DNA of 64,000 bases, taken from Geomonas ferrireducens. GTDB taxonomy: Bacteria; Desulfobacterota; Desulfuromonadia; Geobacterales; Geobacteraceae. Below, piece by piece: positions 52,701 to 61,182 of this stretch. Position 1 is the first letter of the stretch. Every line of letters begins with the position of its first letter. Below the pieces are notes generated by a model that saw only the letters and a list, made by a program, of their open reading frames with translations, made no database searches and was not told the origin of the DNA. Location: NCBI RefSeq assembly GCF_004917065.1, contig NZ_SSYA01000001.1, positions 1,930,161 through 1,994,160 on the forward strand, written 5' to 3'. The position numbers were made by a program, and so were the translations under genes.

Positions 52701-55211
52701 ATGAAGGCAGTCATCATGGCGGGCGGCTTCGGCACCCGCATGCAGCCGCTCACCTGCAACATCCCCAAACCGATGGTTCCGCTTATGAACCGCCCCATCA
52801 TGCTGCACATCGTCGAGCTTTTGAAGAAGTACGGGGTGACCGATCTCGTCATGCTTCTTTATCACCAGCCGAGCGTCATCAAGAACTTCTTCCGTGACGG
52901 CGCGGACCTGGGGGTCCGCATCACCTACGTCACGCCGCTCGAGGACATGGGGACGGCCGGTGCGGTGAAGTGCGCCGAGAAGTACCTGGACGAGCGCTTC
53001 CTCATCATCAGCGGCGACCTTTTGACCGACTTCAACCTCCAGAAGGTGATCGACTTCCACGAGAGCAGCAAGGCCCTCGCCACCATCACCCTCACCTCGG
53101 TCAAGGACCCGCTGCAGTTCGGCGTGGTGATTACGGACAAGGAGAAGCGCATCACCCAGTTCCTCGAGAAGCCGGGGTGGGGCGAGGTGATCTCGGACAC
53201 CATCAACACCGGGATCTACGTGCTCGAACCCGAGATCTTCAAGTTCATCCCCGAGGGGGAGAACTTCGACTTCTCGCAGGACCTCTTCCCGCTACTTTTG
53301 AAGAAGAAGTCCCCCCTGTTCGGCTTCCCGGTGAAGGGGTACTGGCGCGACATCGGCAACACCGACTCCTACCGCGAGGCGCACCACGACATTCTCAAGG
53401 GTAAGGTCGGGGTGAAGGTGGACGAGCCCAGGCGCGAGATGGCGGGGGTGGACCTGCGGGTCGGCTCCGACGTCAGGCTCAGCGAGGGGACCGTTGTGGA
53501 GGGGACCGTCGTCGTGGGGGACAACTCCCAGGTGCAGGGGGGGGCGGAGATCAAGGATTCGGTCATCGGCCGCAACTGCATCGTCGAGGCGGGGGTGAAG
53601 CTGACCCGGGCCGTGATCTGGGACAACGTCTACATAAAGAAGGGGGCCAAGATCAACGACTGCGTGGTCTGCAACAACGTGAGCGTCGGGGCGGCCACCA
53701 TCATGGAAGAGGGGGGGGTGATCGCGGACGACACCTCGATAGGGGAGGAGAGCTACATAAAGCGGGACGTGAAGATCTGGCCCCGGAAGGTGATCGAGGG
53801 GGGCTCCACCGTGACCGGCAACCTCATCTGGGGTGAGCGCTGGAAGAAGTCGCTCTTCGAGGGGGAGATGATCAAGGGGCTCACCAACATCGAGCTCACC
53901 CCGGAGTTCGTCGCCAAGCTCGGCTGCGCCTACGGCACGTCGCTGCCCAAGGGGAGCCACGTTCTCGTCGGGCGCGACGCGACCCTCTCTTCCCGCATGC
54001 TGAAGAGGAGCTTCCTCGGGGGGATCCTCTCCGCGGGGGTCAACGTGCGCGACATCAGGATGGTGTCGCTTCCCATCCTGCGCTACAAGCTGCGCACCTT
54101 CGGCGAGGTGGGGGGGGTGCACTTCCGGCAGTCACTCGAGGACCCGGCCACCACCGAGATCGTCTTTCTCGACGCCGACGGCCTCGACTTCTCCTCATCC
54201 ATGGGCAAGAACATCGAGCGCATCTTCTACAAGGAGAACTTCCGGCGTGCCCACCACATGGAGCCGGGGGGGATCACCGAACTCCCGCAGGTGATGGACT
54301 TCTACCGCGAGGGTTTCTTCCGCGGCCTCGAGCAGCAGATCATCAAGAGCGCGACCCCCAAGGTGGTGATCGATTTCAACCACTCGCCGGCCGGCCAGAT
54401 CCTCCCGCAGATCCTGAACGATCTTGGGTGCGAGGTGATCGGGCTCAACACCTACTTGGACGAGCAGCGCGGCTCGAAGACGGTGGACGTGAAGCCGAAC
54501 AGCCTGCAGCAGCTCGCGAAGATCGTTGTCACCCTCGAGGCGAAGGCGGGTTTCTGGCTCGACCCGACCGCCGAGGAGGTGGTGCTGGTGGACGAGACCG
54601 GGAGGATCTACCAGCCCGAGGAGTACTTAAGCCTCATGACCGCGCTCATGCTGAAAAGCGGCGCCCGGGGCGCCTTCGCGATTCCCGTGTCCGCCCCCTC
54701 GGTGATCGAGCAACTGGCCCAGGAAAACGGCTGCTCGGTGCGCCGCACGAAAAGCATGGACCGCTCCATGATCGAGGCGGCCATATCCCCCGAGGTGGTG
54801 ATGGCCGGCTCCATGGCCGGGCGCTTTGCCTTCCCCAGGTTCCAGGCGGCCTTCGACGGCATGTTCACCATCGCGAAGACCATCGAGCTTGCCACGGCCG
54901 CCGGGGTTCCCATCTCCCGGGTGCTGAAGGAGGTGCCGAAAAGCTCCTTTCTGCAGGGGCGGGTTCCCTGCGTCTGGGAGAAGAAGGGGGGGATCATGCG
55001 CAAGATGAGCGAGGACAGCCTGGAGAAAGAGGCTTCCTTCCTCGACGGCATCAAGGTCTCCTTCGGTCAGGACTGGGTGCTCGTCCTGCCGGACCAGTAC
55101 CAGCCGGTGATCCACGTGGTAGCCGAGGCGAAGGATCCAAGGACGGCGCAGCGGCTTCTGGAGGATTACATGAAGAAGGTCGAGCACTGGAAAAAGGAGC
55201 TGGCCCTGTAG
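52701..55211 (+). CDS. Mannose-1-phosphate guanylyltransferase fused to a degenerate phosphomannomutase domain
   Basis: An 836-aa fusion. Residues 1-235 are a nucleotidyltransferase with MAGGFGTRMQPLTCNIPKPM and the metal-binding SGDLLTDFN. Residues about 250-370 are left-handed beta-helix hexapeptide repeats (VVEGTVVVGDNSQ, RNCIVEAGVKL). Residues 380-836 resemble phosphomannomutase/phosphoglucomutase. In that part the expected phosphoserine loop (TASHNP) is replaced by GGVHFRQSLEDPAT, and the metal loop (DGDADR) reads LDPTAEEVVLVD, so mutase activity is doubtful. GDP-mannose or a related NDP-sugar is the likely product. GGAGG precedes ATG 52701. Confidence 0.9.
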   Translation: MKAVIMAGGFGTRMQPLTCNIPKPMVPLMNRPIMLHIVELLKKYGVTDLVMLLYHQPSVIKNFFRDGADLGVRITYVTPLEDMGTAGAVKCAEKYLDERFLIISGDLLTDFNLQKVIDFHESSKALATITLTSVKDPLQFGVVITDKEKRITQFLEKPGWGEVISDTINTGIYVLEPEIFKFIPEGENFDFSQDLFPLLLKKKSPLFGFPVKGYWRDIGNTDSYREAHHDILKGKVGVKVDEPRREMAGVDLRVGSDVRLSEGTVVEGTVVVGDNSQVQGGAEIKDSVIGRNCIVEAGVKLTRAVIWDNVYIKKGAKINDCVVCNNVSVGAATIMEEGGVIADDTSIGEESYIKRDVKIWPRKVIEGGSTVTGNLIWGERWKKSLFEGEMIKGLTNIELTPEFVAKLGCAYGTSLPKGSHVLVGRDATLSSRMLKRSFLGGILSAGVNVRDIRMVSLPILRYKLRTFGEVGGVHFRQSLEDPATTEIVFLDADGLDFSSSMGKNIERIFYKENFRRAHHMEPGGITELPQVMDFYREGFFRGLEQQIIKSATPKVVIDFNHSPAGQILPQILNDLGCEVIGLNTYLDEQRGSKTVDVKPNSLQQLAKIVVTLEAKAGFWLDPTAEEVVLVDETGRIYQPEEYLSLMTALMLKSGARGAFAIPVSAPSVIEQLAQENGCSVRRTKSMDRSMIEAAISPEVVMAGSMAGRFAFPRFQAAFDGMFTIAKTIELATAAGVPISRVLKEVPKSSFLQGRVPCVWEKKGGIMRKMSEDSLEKEASFLDGIKVSFGQDWVLVLPDQYQPVIHVVAEAKDPRTAQRLLEDYMKKVEHWKKELAL

Positions 55212-55248
55212 CGGACCCGGCGGCCACTTCACGCCAAAAGGGGAGAGC

Positions 55249-57444
55249 ATGACCGAAGAACCACTTTACCTCACGCTGCTTTGGCACATGCATCAGCCCT
55301 TCTACAAGGAGCCGGTCCGGGGGGAGTACCTGCTCCCCTGGGCCTACCTCCACGCGGTGAAGGACTACTACGACATGCCGGCCATCGTAGACGCGACCCC
55401 TGGCGTGAAGGTGGTCTTCAACCTGGTCCCCTCGCTTTTGGAGCAGATCCTCGATTACGCCTCTGGGGAGGCGGTCGATCCGTACCTCGACCTCGCGCGC
55501 CGCCCCCCTGCGGAGCTGACGCTCGCCGACCGCCTCTTCCTCTTGGAGAACTTTTTCTCGGCGAACCGGCGGCGCATGATCGAGCCCTACCCGCGCTACC
55601 ACGAGCTTTACCGCATGGCGGGAGAGGGCGTTCCCGGAAGCGTCGCCTCCCGCGTCACACTTTTCACCGAGAGGGACCTCCTCGACCTGCAGGTCTGGTT
55701 CTACCTTGCCTGGACCGGTGAGGCGGCCCGCAACCGTTTCCCCTGTTTTCGCGACCTGATCCGCAAGGGGGAGGGGTTCGACGCGGCGGACAAGGCGCTT
55801 TTGCTCGATACCCAGCGCAGCCTCATCGCCGGTATCATCCCGCTTTACCGAAAGCTGCGCGAGGAGGGGAAGGCCGAGCTTTCGGTGAGCCCCTATTTCC
55901 ACCCGATCCTCCCCCTTCTGTGCGACTCCCGCGTCGCCCGCATCGCGCAGCCGGGGGTGAACCTCCCGGGCATCCCCTTTCGCTGCCCTGAAGACGCGAA
56001 GAGTCAGTTGCGGCACGGCATCGAGAGCTTCCGCAGGCTCTTCGGCTTCGACCCGGCGGGGGTGTGGCCCTCGGAGGGGGCGTTGAGCGACGAGGTGCTG
56101 GGGATCATGGCGCAGGGGGGGCTTTCATGGACCGCTTCCGACGAGCGGCTCCTCTCCCGCACCCTGCCCGGGGGGCTCGGGCGCGAACGTGAGGCGCTCT
56201 ACCACCCCTACCTCTTCCAGGAGACCGACAAGGAGATCGCGCTCTTCTTCCGGGACCAGGTCCTCTCGGACCAGATCGGTTTCACCTACTCGGACTGGGA
56301 CCCGGAGCGCGCAACGGCCGACTTCGTGGCGCGGGTGAAGGAAGTGCGTCGGCACTGTCCTGAGGCGCGGGTGGTCCCGGTGATCCTCGATGGCGAGAAC
56401 GCCTGGGAGCACTATCAGGAAAACGGGCTCCCGTTCCTCTCAAGGCTCTACGCGGCCCTCACCCAGACCGCCGGGGTGGAGCTCGCCACCTTCGCCGAGG
56501 TGCTGGAGCGGGTCCCGGAGCGCCGCTCCATCGGCCACATCCACCCCGGCTCCTGGATCAACGCCGACTACGGCATCTGGATCGGGCATCCCGAGGAGAA
56601 CAAGGGGTGGGAGTACCTGGCGAGGGCGAGGGAGGCGGCGACCAAGGGAAGCGCGGAGGCGGCGCGCCTTTTGACCGGCGGCGAGAGCACGGACGATACG
56701 GCACGGCGCGCCTGCCGGGCCCTTTACGCGGCGCAGGGGAGCGACTGGTTCTGGTGGTACGGCGACGATCACAGCTCGGCCCACTCCGGAAGCTTCGATC
56801 TTCTGTTCAGAAGCCACCTGATCAGCGTTTACCGCCTCCTTTCGCTGGAGGTGCCGGGCGAACTGCACGAGCCGATCAAGCGCCAGCGTCCGGCCGGTTT
56901 CGTGCGCGCTCCGTCGCGGCTCATCACCCCTTCGCTGGAGACCGCGGCCGGGGACTACCTCGAGTGGCTTTGCGCCGGACTTTACGATCTGACCCGCCAG
57001 GGAGGCGCGATGCACCCCGCCGAGAACGTGCTGCAGTCCTTTTTCTACGGCTACGACCTCGAGTTCCTTTACTTCCGCATCGACGGCGTGCAATCCATGG
57101 AAAAGGTGTTGCAGCCCGGGGACGCCCTGTCGCTGCACCTGATCCGGGGGCGCGAGTACCGCGTCGAGATGCGGCCGGGTGCGGGGGAGGGGGAGCTGCA
57201 GCAGCTTGAAGAGGGACGCTGGCTTCCCTGCGGTGCCCTCGCCCGCTATGCGGTGGGACGCAGCGCCGAACTGCGCGTCCCGCTAAACGGTCTCGGGCTC
57301 GATGCCGGCGACCGGCTCACCTGCTACCTGACCCTTTCAAGGGTCGGCAATCCGCTCGGGCGTTGGCCCGCCGAGGCCCCGCTACCCATTGCCTACGCAG
57401 GTCCCGGGCTCGGGGTCGACGGGGGCGCATCCGAAGGTTCTTAA
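55249..57444 (+). CDS. Glycoside hydrolase family 57 protein
   Basis: A 731-aa cytoplasmic alpha-glucan enzyme. GH57 signatures in order: LYLTLLWHMHQPFYKEPVRG (start), FNLVPSLLEQILDYASG, the nucleophile region GVWPSEGALSDEVLG (Glu about 270) and the acid/base region VVPVILDGENAWEHY (Asp about 384). The C-terminal 150 residues form a beta-rich domain typical of the longer family members. It could be an amylase, a 4-alpha-glucanotransferase or a branching enzyme; I cannot decide. It precedes glgA by 83 bases and has GGGGAGAG before ATG 55249. Confidence 0.92.
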   Translation: MTEEPLYLTLLWHMHQPFYKEPVRGEYLLPWAYLHAVKDYYDMPAIVDATPGVKVVFNLVPSLLEQILDYASGEAVDPYLDLARRPPAELTLADRLFLLENFFSANRRRMIEPYPRYHELYRMAGEGVPGSVASRVTLFTERDLLDLQVWFYLAWTGEAARNRFPCFRDLIRKGEGFDAADKALLLDTQRSLIAGIIPLYRKLREEGKAELSVSPYFHPILPLLCDSRVARIAQPGVNLPGIPFRCPEDAKSQLRHGIESFRRLFGFDPAGVWPSEGALSDEVLGIMAQGGLSWTASDERLLSRTLPGGLGREREALYHPYLFQETDKEIALFFRDQVLSDQIGFTYSDWDPERATADFVARVKEVRRHCPEARVVPVILDGENAWEHYQENGLPFLSRLYAALTQTAGVELATFAEVLERVPERRSIGHIHPGSWINADYGIWIGHPEENKGWEYLARAREAATKGSAEAARLLTGGESTDDTARRACRALYAAQGSDWFWWYGDDHSSAHSGSFDLLFRSHLISVYRLLSLEVPGELHEPIKRQRPAGFVRAPSRLITPSLETAAGDYLEWLCAGLYDLTRQGGAMHPAENVLQSFFYGYDLEFLYFRIDGVQSMEKVLQPGDALSLHLIRGREYRVEMRPGAGEGELQQLEEGRWLPCGALARYAVGRSAELRVPLNGLGLDAGDRLTCYLTLSRVGNPLGRWPAEAPLPIAYAGPGLGVDGGASEGS

Positions 57445-57465
57445 ATTTTTCTTCTACAAAAAAAC

Positions 57466-57494
57466 TTTACCCGGGGGCGCTCTTAATCTAGAAT
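57466..57494 (+). promoter_or_regulatory. Candidate promoter of glgA
   Basis: TTTACC (57466-57471), a 17-base spacer and TAGAAT (57489-57494), with a second TATAAT at 57500. It is in the AT-rich gap between the GH57 gene and glgA. Confidence 0.5.
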
Positions 57495-57527
57495 GTCCCT
57501 ATAATTCCAGGGTGTTAGAGGTTTTAC

Positions 57528-58988
57528 ATGAAGATTTTGTTTGTTGCGTCAGAGGTCACTCCCTTTGCCAAGACGGGTGGTCTGGCGGATGTTGCCAGCG
57601 CCCTTCCCAAGACACTCAGGACGCTTGGTCACGATGTACGGATCATGATGCCCTTCTACTCGGTGGTCGAGAGGGGGGGGATGGCGGTGCGCAAGGGGCG
57701 CAAGAGCGCCTCGGTCATGGTGGACGGCGTCGAGAAAAAAGGGTTCCTGCGCCAGGCGGCGCTCGGCGAGATACCGGTCTACCTCATCGAGAACAAGGAG
57801 TACTTCTCCCGCGACGAGCTCTACGGCACCCCCGGCGGCGACTACCCCGACAACGCCCAGCGTTTCTCCTTTTTCTGCCGCTGCGTCTTGGAGCTCCTGA
57901 AGAAGATGGACTTCAGGCCCGACATCATCCACTGTCACGACTGGCAGACCGCACTCATCCCGCACTACCTGAAGCACGAGCGCAAGAACGATCCCTTCTT
58001 CGCAAGGACCGGGATCATCTTCACCATACACAACCTCGCCTATCAAGGGCTCTTCCCCCGCGAGGAGCTTTCCACCATGGGGCTCTCCAAGGAGTGCTTC
58101 ACCATCGACGGGCTTGAGTTCTACGGCAAGATCAACCTCCTGAAGGCGGGGATCCTCGCCGCCGACAGCGTCACCACCGTCTCGGAAAACTACTGCCGCG
58201 AGATCTGCACGCCGGAGATGGGGTGCGGTCTGCATGGCGTGCTGCAGACGAGAAAGGAAGATCTGGTAGGGATCCTGAACGGGCTCGACTACGATGAGTG
58301 GAACCCCGCCATGGACAAGGAGATCATGAAGAACTACAGTCATGCCTCCCTCTCCGGCAAGATGGTGGACAAGATCGGCCTGCAGCGCCTCATGGGGCTT
58401 GCCAGTGCCCCCGACACCCCGGTCTTCGGCATGGTGTCGCGCATGGTGGCGCAGAAGGGGTTCGATCTGATTGCGGAACTGTTGCCCGTGATAGCCAAGG
58501 CGCCCATGCAGTTCGTCATGCTCGGCAGCGGCGAGGAGCGCTACGTAAAGGCGTTCACCGACATCAAGGCCGCGGGCGCACGCAACATCGCCTTCGCCGC
58601 CGGCTTCGATCACAGCCTCGCGCCCAAGATCTACGCCGGGAGCGACATGTTCCTCATGCCCTCCTTCTTCGAGCCGTGCGGGCTGGGGCAGCTGATCGCC
58701 ATGCGCTACGGCACCGTCCCCGTGGTGCGCCGGACCGGCGGGCTTGCCGACAGCGTCTTCGATCCCCGTGACAACGACAAGACCCCGAACGGCTTCGTCT
58801 TCGAGGAGTACAGCGCGGAGGCGCTGTGGGAGGCGATGAACCGGGCCATCACCGCTTACCAGGACAAGGCGTTCTGGAAAAAGCTGATGCGGCGCGGCAT
58901 GAGCAGCGATTACTCGTGGCAGAACTCGGTGCACAAGTACCTGGACCTTTACCGCAAGGCCCTGCTGCGCAAGGGAGGGGAGGCGTAA
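57528..58988 (+). CDS. glgA: Glycogen synthase (ADP-glucose type)
   Basis: A 486-aa GT5 enzyme adding glucose to alpha-1,4-glucan. The N-terminal ILFVASEVTPFAKTGGLADV holds the K-T-G-G-L ADP-glucose motif. HCHDWQTALIPHYL and FTIHNLAYQGLFP are family landmarks. The donor half ends with FEPCGLGQLIAMRYGTVPVV, then RRTGGLADSVFD. AGAGG precedes ATG 57528. With the upstream GH57 gene it indicates storage-polymer metabolism. A 54-aa acidic protein gene follows directly. Confidence 0.96.
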   Translation: MKILFVASEVTPFAKTGGLADVASALPKTLRTLGHDVRIMMPFYSVVERGGMAVRKGRKSASVMVDGVEKKGFLRQAALGEIPVYLIENKEYFSRDELYGTPGGDYPDNAQRFSFFCRCVLELLKKMDFRPDIIHCHDWQTALIPHYLKHERKNDPFFARTGIIFTIHNLAYQGLFPREELSTMGLSKECFTIDGLEFYGKINLLKAGILAADSVTTVSENYCREICTPEMGCGLHGVLQTRKEDLVGILNGLDYDEWNPAMDKEIMKNYSHASLSGKMVDKIGLQRLMGLASAPDTPVFGMVSRMVAQKGFDLIAELLPVIAKAPMQFVMLGSGEERYVKAFTDIKAAGARNIAFAAGFDHSLAPKIYAGSDMFLMPSFFEPCGLGQLIAMRYGTVPVVRRTGGLADSVFDPRDNDKTPNGFVFEEYSAEALWEAMNRAITAYQDKAFWKKLMRRGMSSDYSWQNSVHKYLDLYRKALLRKGGEA

Positions 58989-58989
58989 G

Positions 58990-59154
58990 GTGGAACACGA
59001 AGATCTTGACGAACTCGCCGGAGAGATCCGCCGCCTCATCGAAAGCAACAAGGAGTTCCTGAAACGGGTGAGCGACGAGGATTACGAAGACGAGGAGGAA
59101 GGGGAGACGGAGCAGGAAGAGGCCGAGGACCCGGAAGAGTTTGAAGAGCTTTAG
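58990..59154 (+). CDS. Very acidic 54-residue protein downstream of glgA
   Basis: A short frame too small for many gene finders. GTG 58990 is preceded by GGGAGGGGAGGCGTAAG, a strong ribosome site, and starts one base after the glgA stop. The product has 26 Asp/Glu among 54 residues. It is predicted helical in the first half (ELAGEIRRLIESNKEFLKRV) and a poly-acid tail follows (DYEDEEEGETEQEE). No family is known to me. Coupling to glgA suggests an accessory role in glycogen synthesis, but that is inference. A strong terminator follows. Confidence 0.7.
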   Translation: MEHEDLDELAGEIRRLIESNKEFLKRVSDEDYEDEEEGETEQEEAEDPEEFEEL

Positions 59155-59189
59155 GCCCCGCCCGGAGAAAACGGCGGTGGTCGGATGAG

Positions 59190-59227
59190 AAAAGGCGGCG
59201 CCGGGGAAACCCTGGCGCCGCCTTTTT
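59190..59227. terminator. Bidirectional terminator between glgA operon and lipoprotein gene
   Basis: AAAAGGCGGCGCC (59190-59202) and GGCGCCGCCTTTTT (59214-59227) form a 13-bp perfect stem with T runs on both strands, placed between convergent genes. Confidence 0.93.
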
Positions 59228-59229
59228 AG

Positions 59230-60255
59230 TTACTTCGCGGGAGGCTGTTCCGGGACGATGTCGCCCGGAGTGACGGACACCGGTGTCGCGGGTACCGGCG
59301 CCGGGGCGGTCTGGATCGCCTTGGCCGGCGCGGCGGGAGCCGCCGGAACCGCCGGAGCTACAGGGGCCGCCGCAGGTTTCGCGGGCGGGTTGTAGTAGAC
59401 CGGTGCTCCTCCCCCCGGGGCGGGTGCGGCTTCACGTTCCTTCTCCTTGCCCCCGAAAAGCGGCGAGTAGGTCTTCATGAGCGCAAGCATCTCCTCGAAC
59501 TGCTTGACGTAAAGGGTGGAGACCTCCGGTGCGTTGGGTACCGAAGATGCCTCCGTCTTGGCGAAGGCAGCGTTCACGCCGGCCACGGTCTTGAACTTCA
59601 CGTCGACCTTCTCGGTCAGGTTCGCCGCCGCCTCGTCGAAGTCAGGGTACTGAAGTGCGAAGAACAGCGGGTAGGAGAGCCTGTTCGTCTTGAAGTTCGG
59701 GTACTCCCAGATGGTGTTCCCTTCGCGATCCAGCATCTGCGCCGTCATGGAAAGGTAGTTGAAGTCGGTTTCCAGGTAGGAGAGGAGGTTGCTCGAGTAG
59801 ACCTTGCCCGGTCTGGTGAGACCACTCACGGTAACAAAGAGCATGGCGTCCAGGCCGTTTTGGGCGAGGAGCTGTTTCAGCTCTTCCTTCTTCACGAAGT
59901 ACTTGTTGTAGATGATCCCGGCGTCGTCGCGCCGCTCACGGTTCCAGATCAGGGTTTCGAAGAGTCTCGCCGCGTCTCCTTCAACCGGACGGACCGCATA
60001 GAAGATGCCGGTGCTCCTAAGCTTTGCGACCAGCTCCTTCTCGTTTTTCATGTTGTAGGTGCGCACGATGGAGACGATGGACTCTTTGTCGGGGTGCCTG
60101 ATGTCAGATTCCGCGTCGGTGAAGATCGGGGCGACACCGATGGTGCGCACCTTTTTCTCCAGGGTTTCCTGGGGGATGTTGTAGTAGTTGTGAGCGCAGC
60201 CGAAAAGTGCGCTCGCCGTCATTACGAGCAGGGCAAATCTGAACAAGTTCCGCAT
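59230..60255 (-). CDS. Putative lipoprotein with Pro/Ala-rich tail
   Basis: A 341-aa exported lipoprotein. Lipobox LFGC (Cys about residue 20). Residues 35-250 form a domain beginning VRTIGVAPIFTDAESDIRHP, similar in style to outer-membrane-associated accessory lipoproteins, but I cannot name a family. The last 70 residues are low complexity, rich in Pro and Ala (AAAPVAPAVPAAPAAPAKA), likely extended. GGAGG precedes ATG 60255. It shares the minus strand with pgeF and rluD. Confidence 0.78.
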   Translation of the reverse strand: MRNLFRFALLVMTASALFGCAHNYYNIPQETLEKKVRTIGVAPIFTDAESDIRHPDKESIVSIVRTYNMKNEKELVAKLRSTGIFYAVRPVEGDAARLFETLIWNRERRDDAGIIYNKYFVKKEELKQLLAQNGLDAMLFVTVSGLTRPGKVYSSNLLSYLETDFNYLSMTAQMLDREGNTIWEYPNFKTNRLSYPLFFALQYPDFDEAAANLTEKVDVKFKTVAGVNAAFAKTEASSVPNAPEVSTLYVKQFEEMLALMKTYSPLFGGKEKEREAAPAPGGGAPVYYNPPAKPAAAPVAPAVPAAPAAPAKAIQTAPAPVPATPVSVTPGDIVPEQPPAK

Positions 60256-60328
60256 CTGTGGACGCCTCCTGTAAAGGATTCTAACTCTCCGCCGTCTTAT
60301 ATCAGAAGCTTGGTCGGAGCGCTACAGC

Positions 60329-61132
60329 TTATTGCTCGGCATCGAGCATGATGAAGCCGACCTGCCGGCCGGTGTCTCCCTCGTCGCGGCGGTAGGAGAA
60401 GAAGAGCTCCTGGTTGCAGCTCACGCACTGCTCGCTCACCTGCGCGCGGTCGGCGGCAAGCCCCGCGTCGGTAAGGAGCATGCGGTTTGCGGCACCAAGG
60501 TCGAGCATCCACTTTCCTTCGCCCTTGTCGGTGGCGCAGAGCTCCCACGGGATCCCCGCCTTCTTGAAGGCGTCGCGCACCGGGGCGTCCACTTCGTAGC
60601 AGCATGCCCCGATGTGCGGCCCGATGGCAGCCTGGATGTCCTTCTTGTCACAGTTGAAGAGACTCACCAGCGCTTCGATACCTTTTCCGGCGATGTTCCC
60701 GGCGGTACCCTGCCACCCCGCGTGAAGGGCGGCGACGACCTTGCGCACCGGGTCGTGCAGCAGGATGGGGACGCAGTCCGCTACGCAGACGGCGATCATG
60801 ATGCCGGGCTGGTTGGTGACGATACCGTCGCACTCGAGCTTAAGGAAGTGGGAAAGCTCGGGATTGGGCGCGTCGATCACCAGGAGGTCGGTGCCGTGCA
60901 CCTGGTTCACGGTGAGGAAACGGTCCAGGGTGGAGCCCAGGCTTCTCGCGAGCAGGCTGCGGTTCCCCTCGACGTTGTGCGAGGAGTCCAGGGTGTTGCT
61001 GCCGAGGTTGAGCGAGTTGTACGGAGGGCGCGAGACCCCCTCGTGGCGGGTGGTGAAACCGGCGACGGCGCCCCCCGCGGCCGCGAAGCGCGGCTTCAGA
61101 TACTGGATTTTTCCTGCCTTCTGCATTTCCAT
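60329..61132 (-). CDS. pgeF: Peptidoglycan editing factor PgeF (laccase-domain, YfiH family)
   Basis: A 267-aa cytoplasmic zinc enzyme of the Multi-copper polyphenol oxidase/YfiH group. Zn ligands are visible: His in TVNQVHGTD, Cys in VCVADCVPILLHD and His in VAALHAGWQGTAGNIAGKG. IGACCYEVDAPVRDAF is also characteristic. PgeF trims misincorporated serine-type residues from peptidoglycan precursors. I chose ATG 61132, eight bases after AGAGG; GTG 61141 is an alternative. It follows rluD, a common pairing. Confidence 0.92.
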   Translation of the reverse strand: MEMQKAGKIQYLKPRFAAAGGAVAGFTTRHEGVSRPPYNSLNLGSNTLDSSHNVEGNRSLLARSLGSTLDRFLTVNQVHGTDLLVIDAPNPELSHFLKLECDGIVTNQPGIMIAVCVADCVPILLHDPVRKVVAALHAGWQGTAGNIAGKGIEALVSLFNCDKKDIQAAIGPHIGACCYEVDAPVRDAFKKAGIPWELCATDKGEGKWMLDLGAANRMLLTDAGLAADRAQVSEQCVSCNQELFFSYRRDEGDTGRQVGFIMLDAEQ

Positions 61133-61182
61133 GAATGGCACCTCTTGTATGTATATGGGAGCTGTCGAACAGCCCCTCGTCC

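Noticed and set aside
57549-59051. Minus-strand frame of 500 codons opposite glgA
   Set aside because: Antisense shadow of an unmistakable glycogen synthase.
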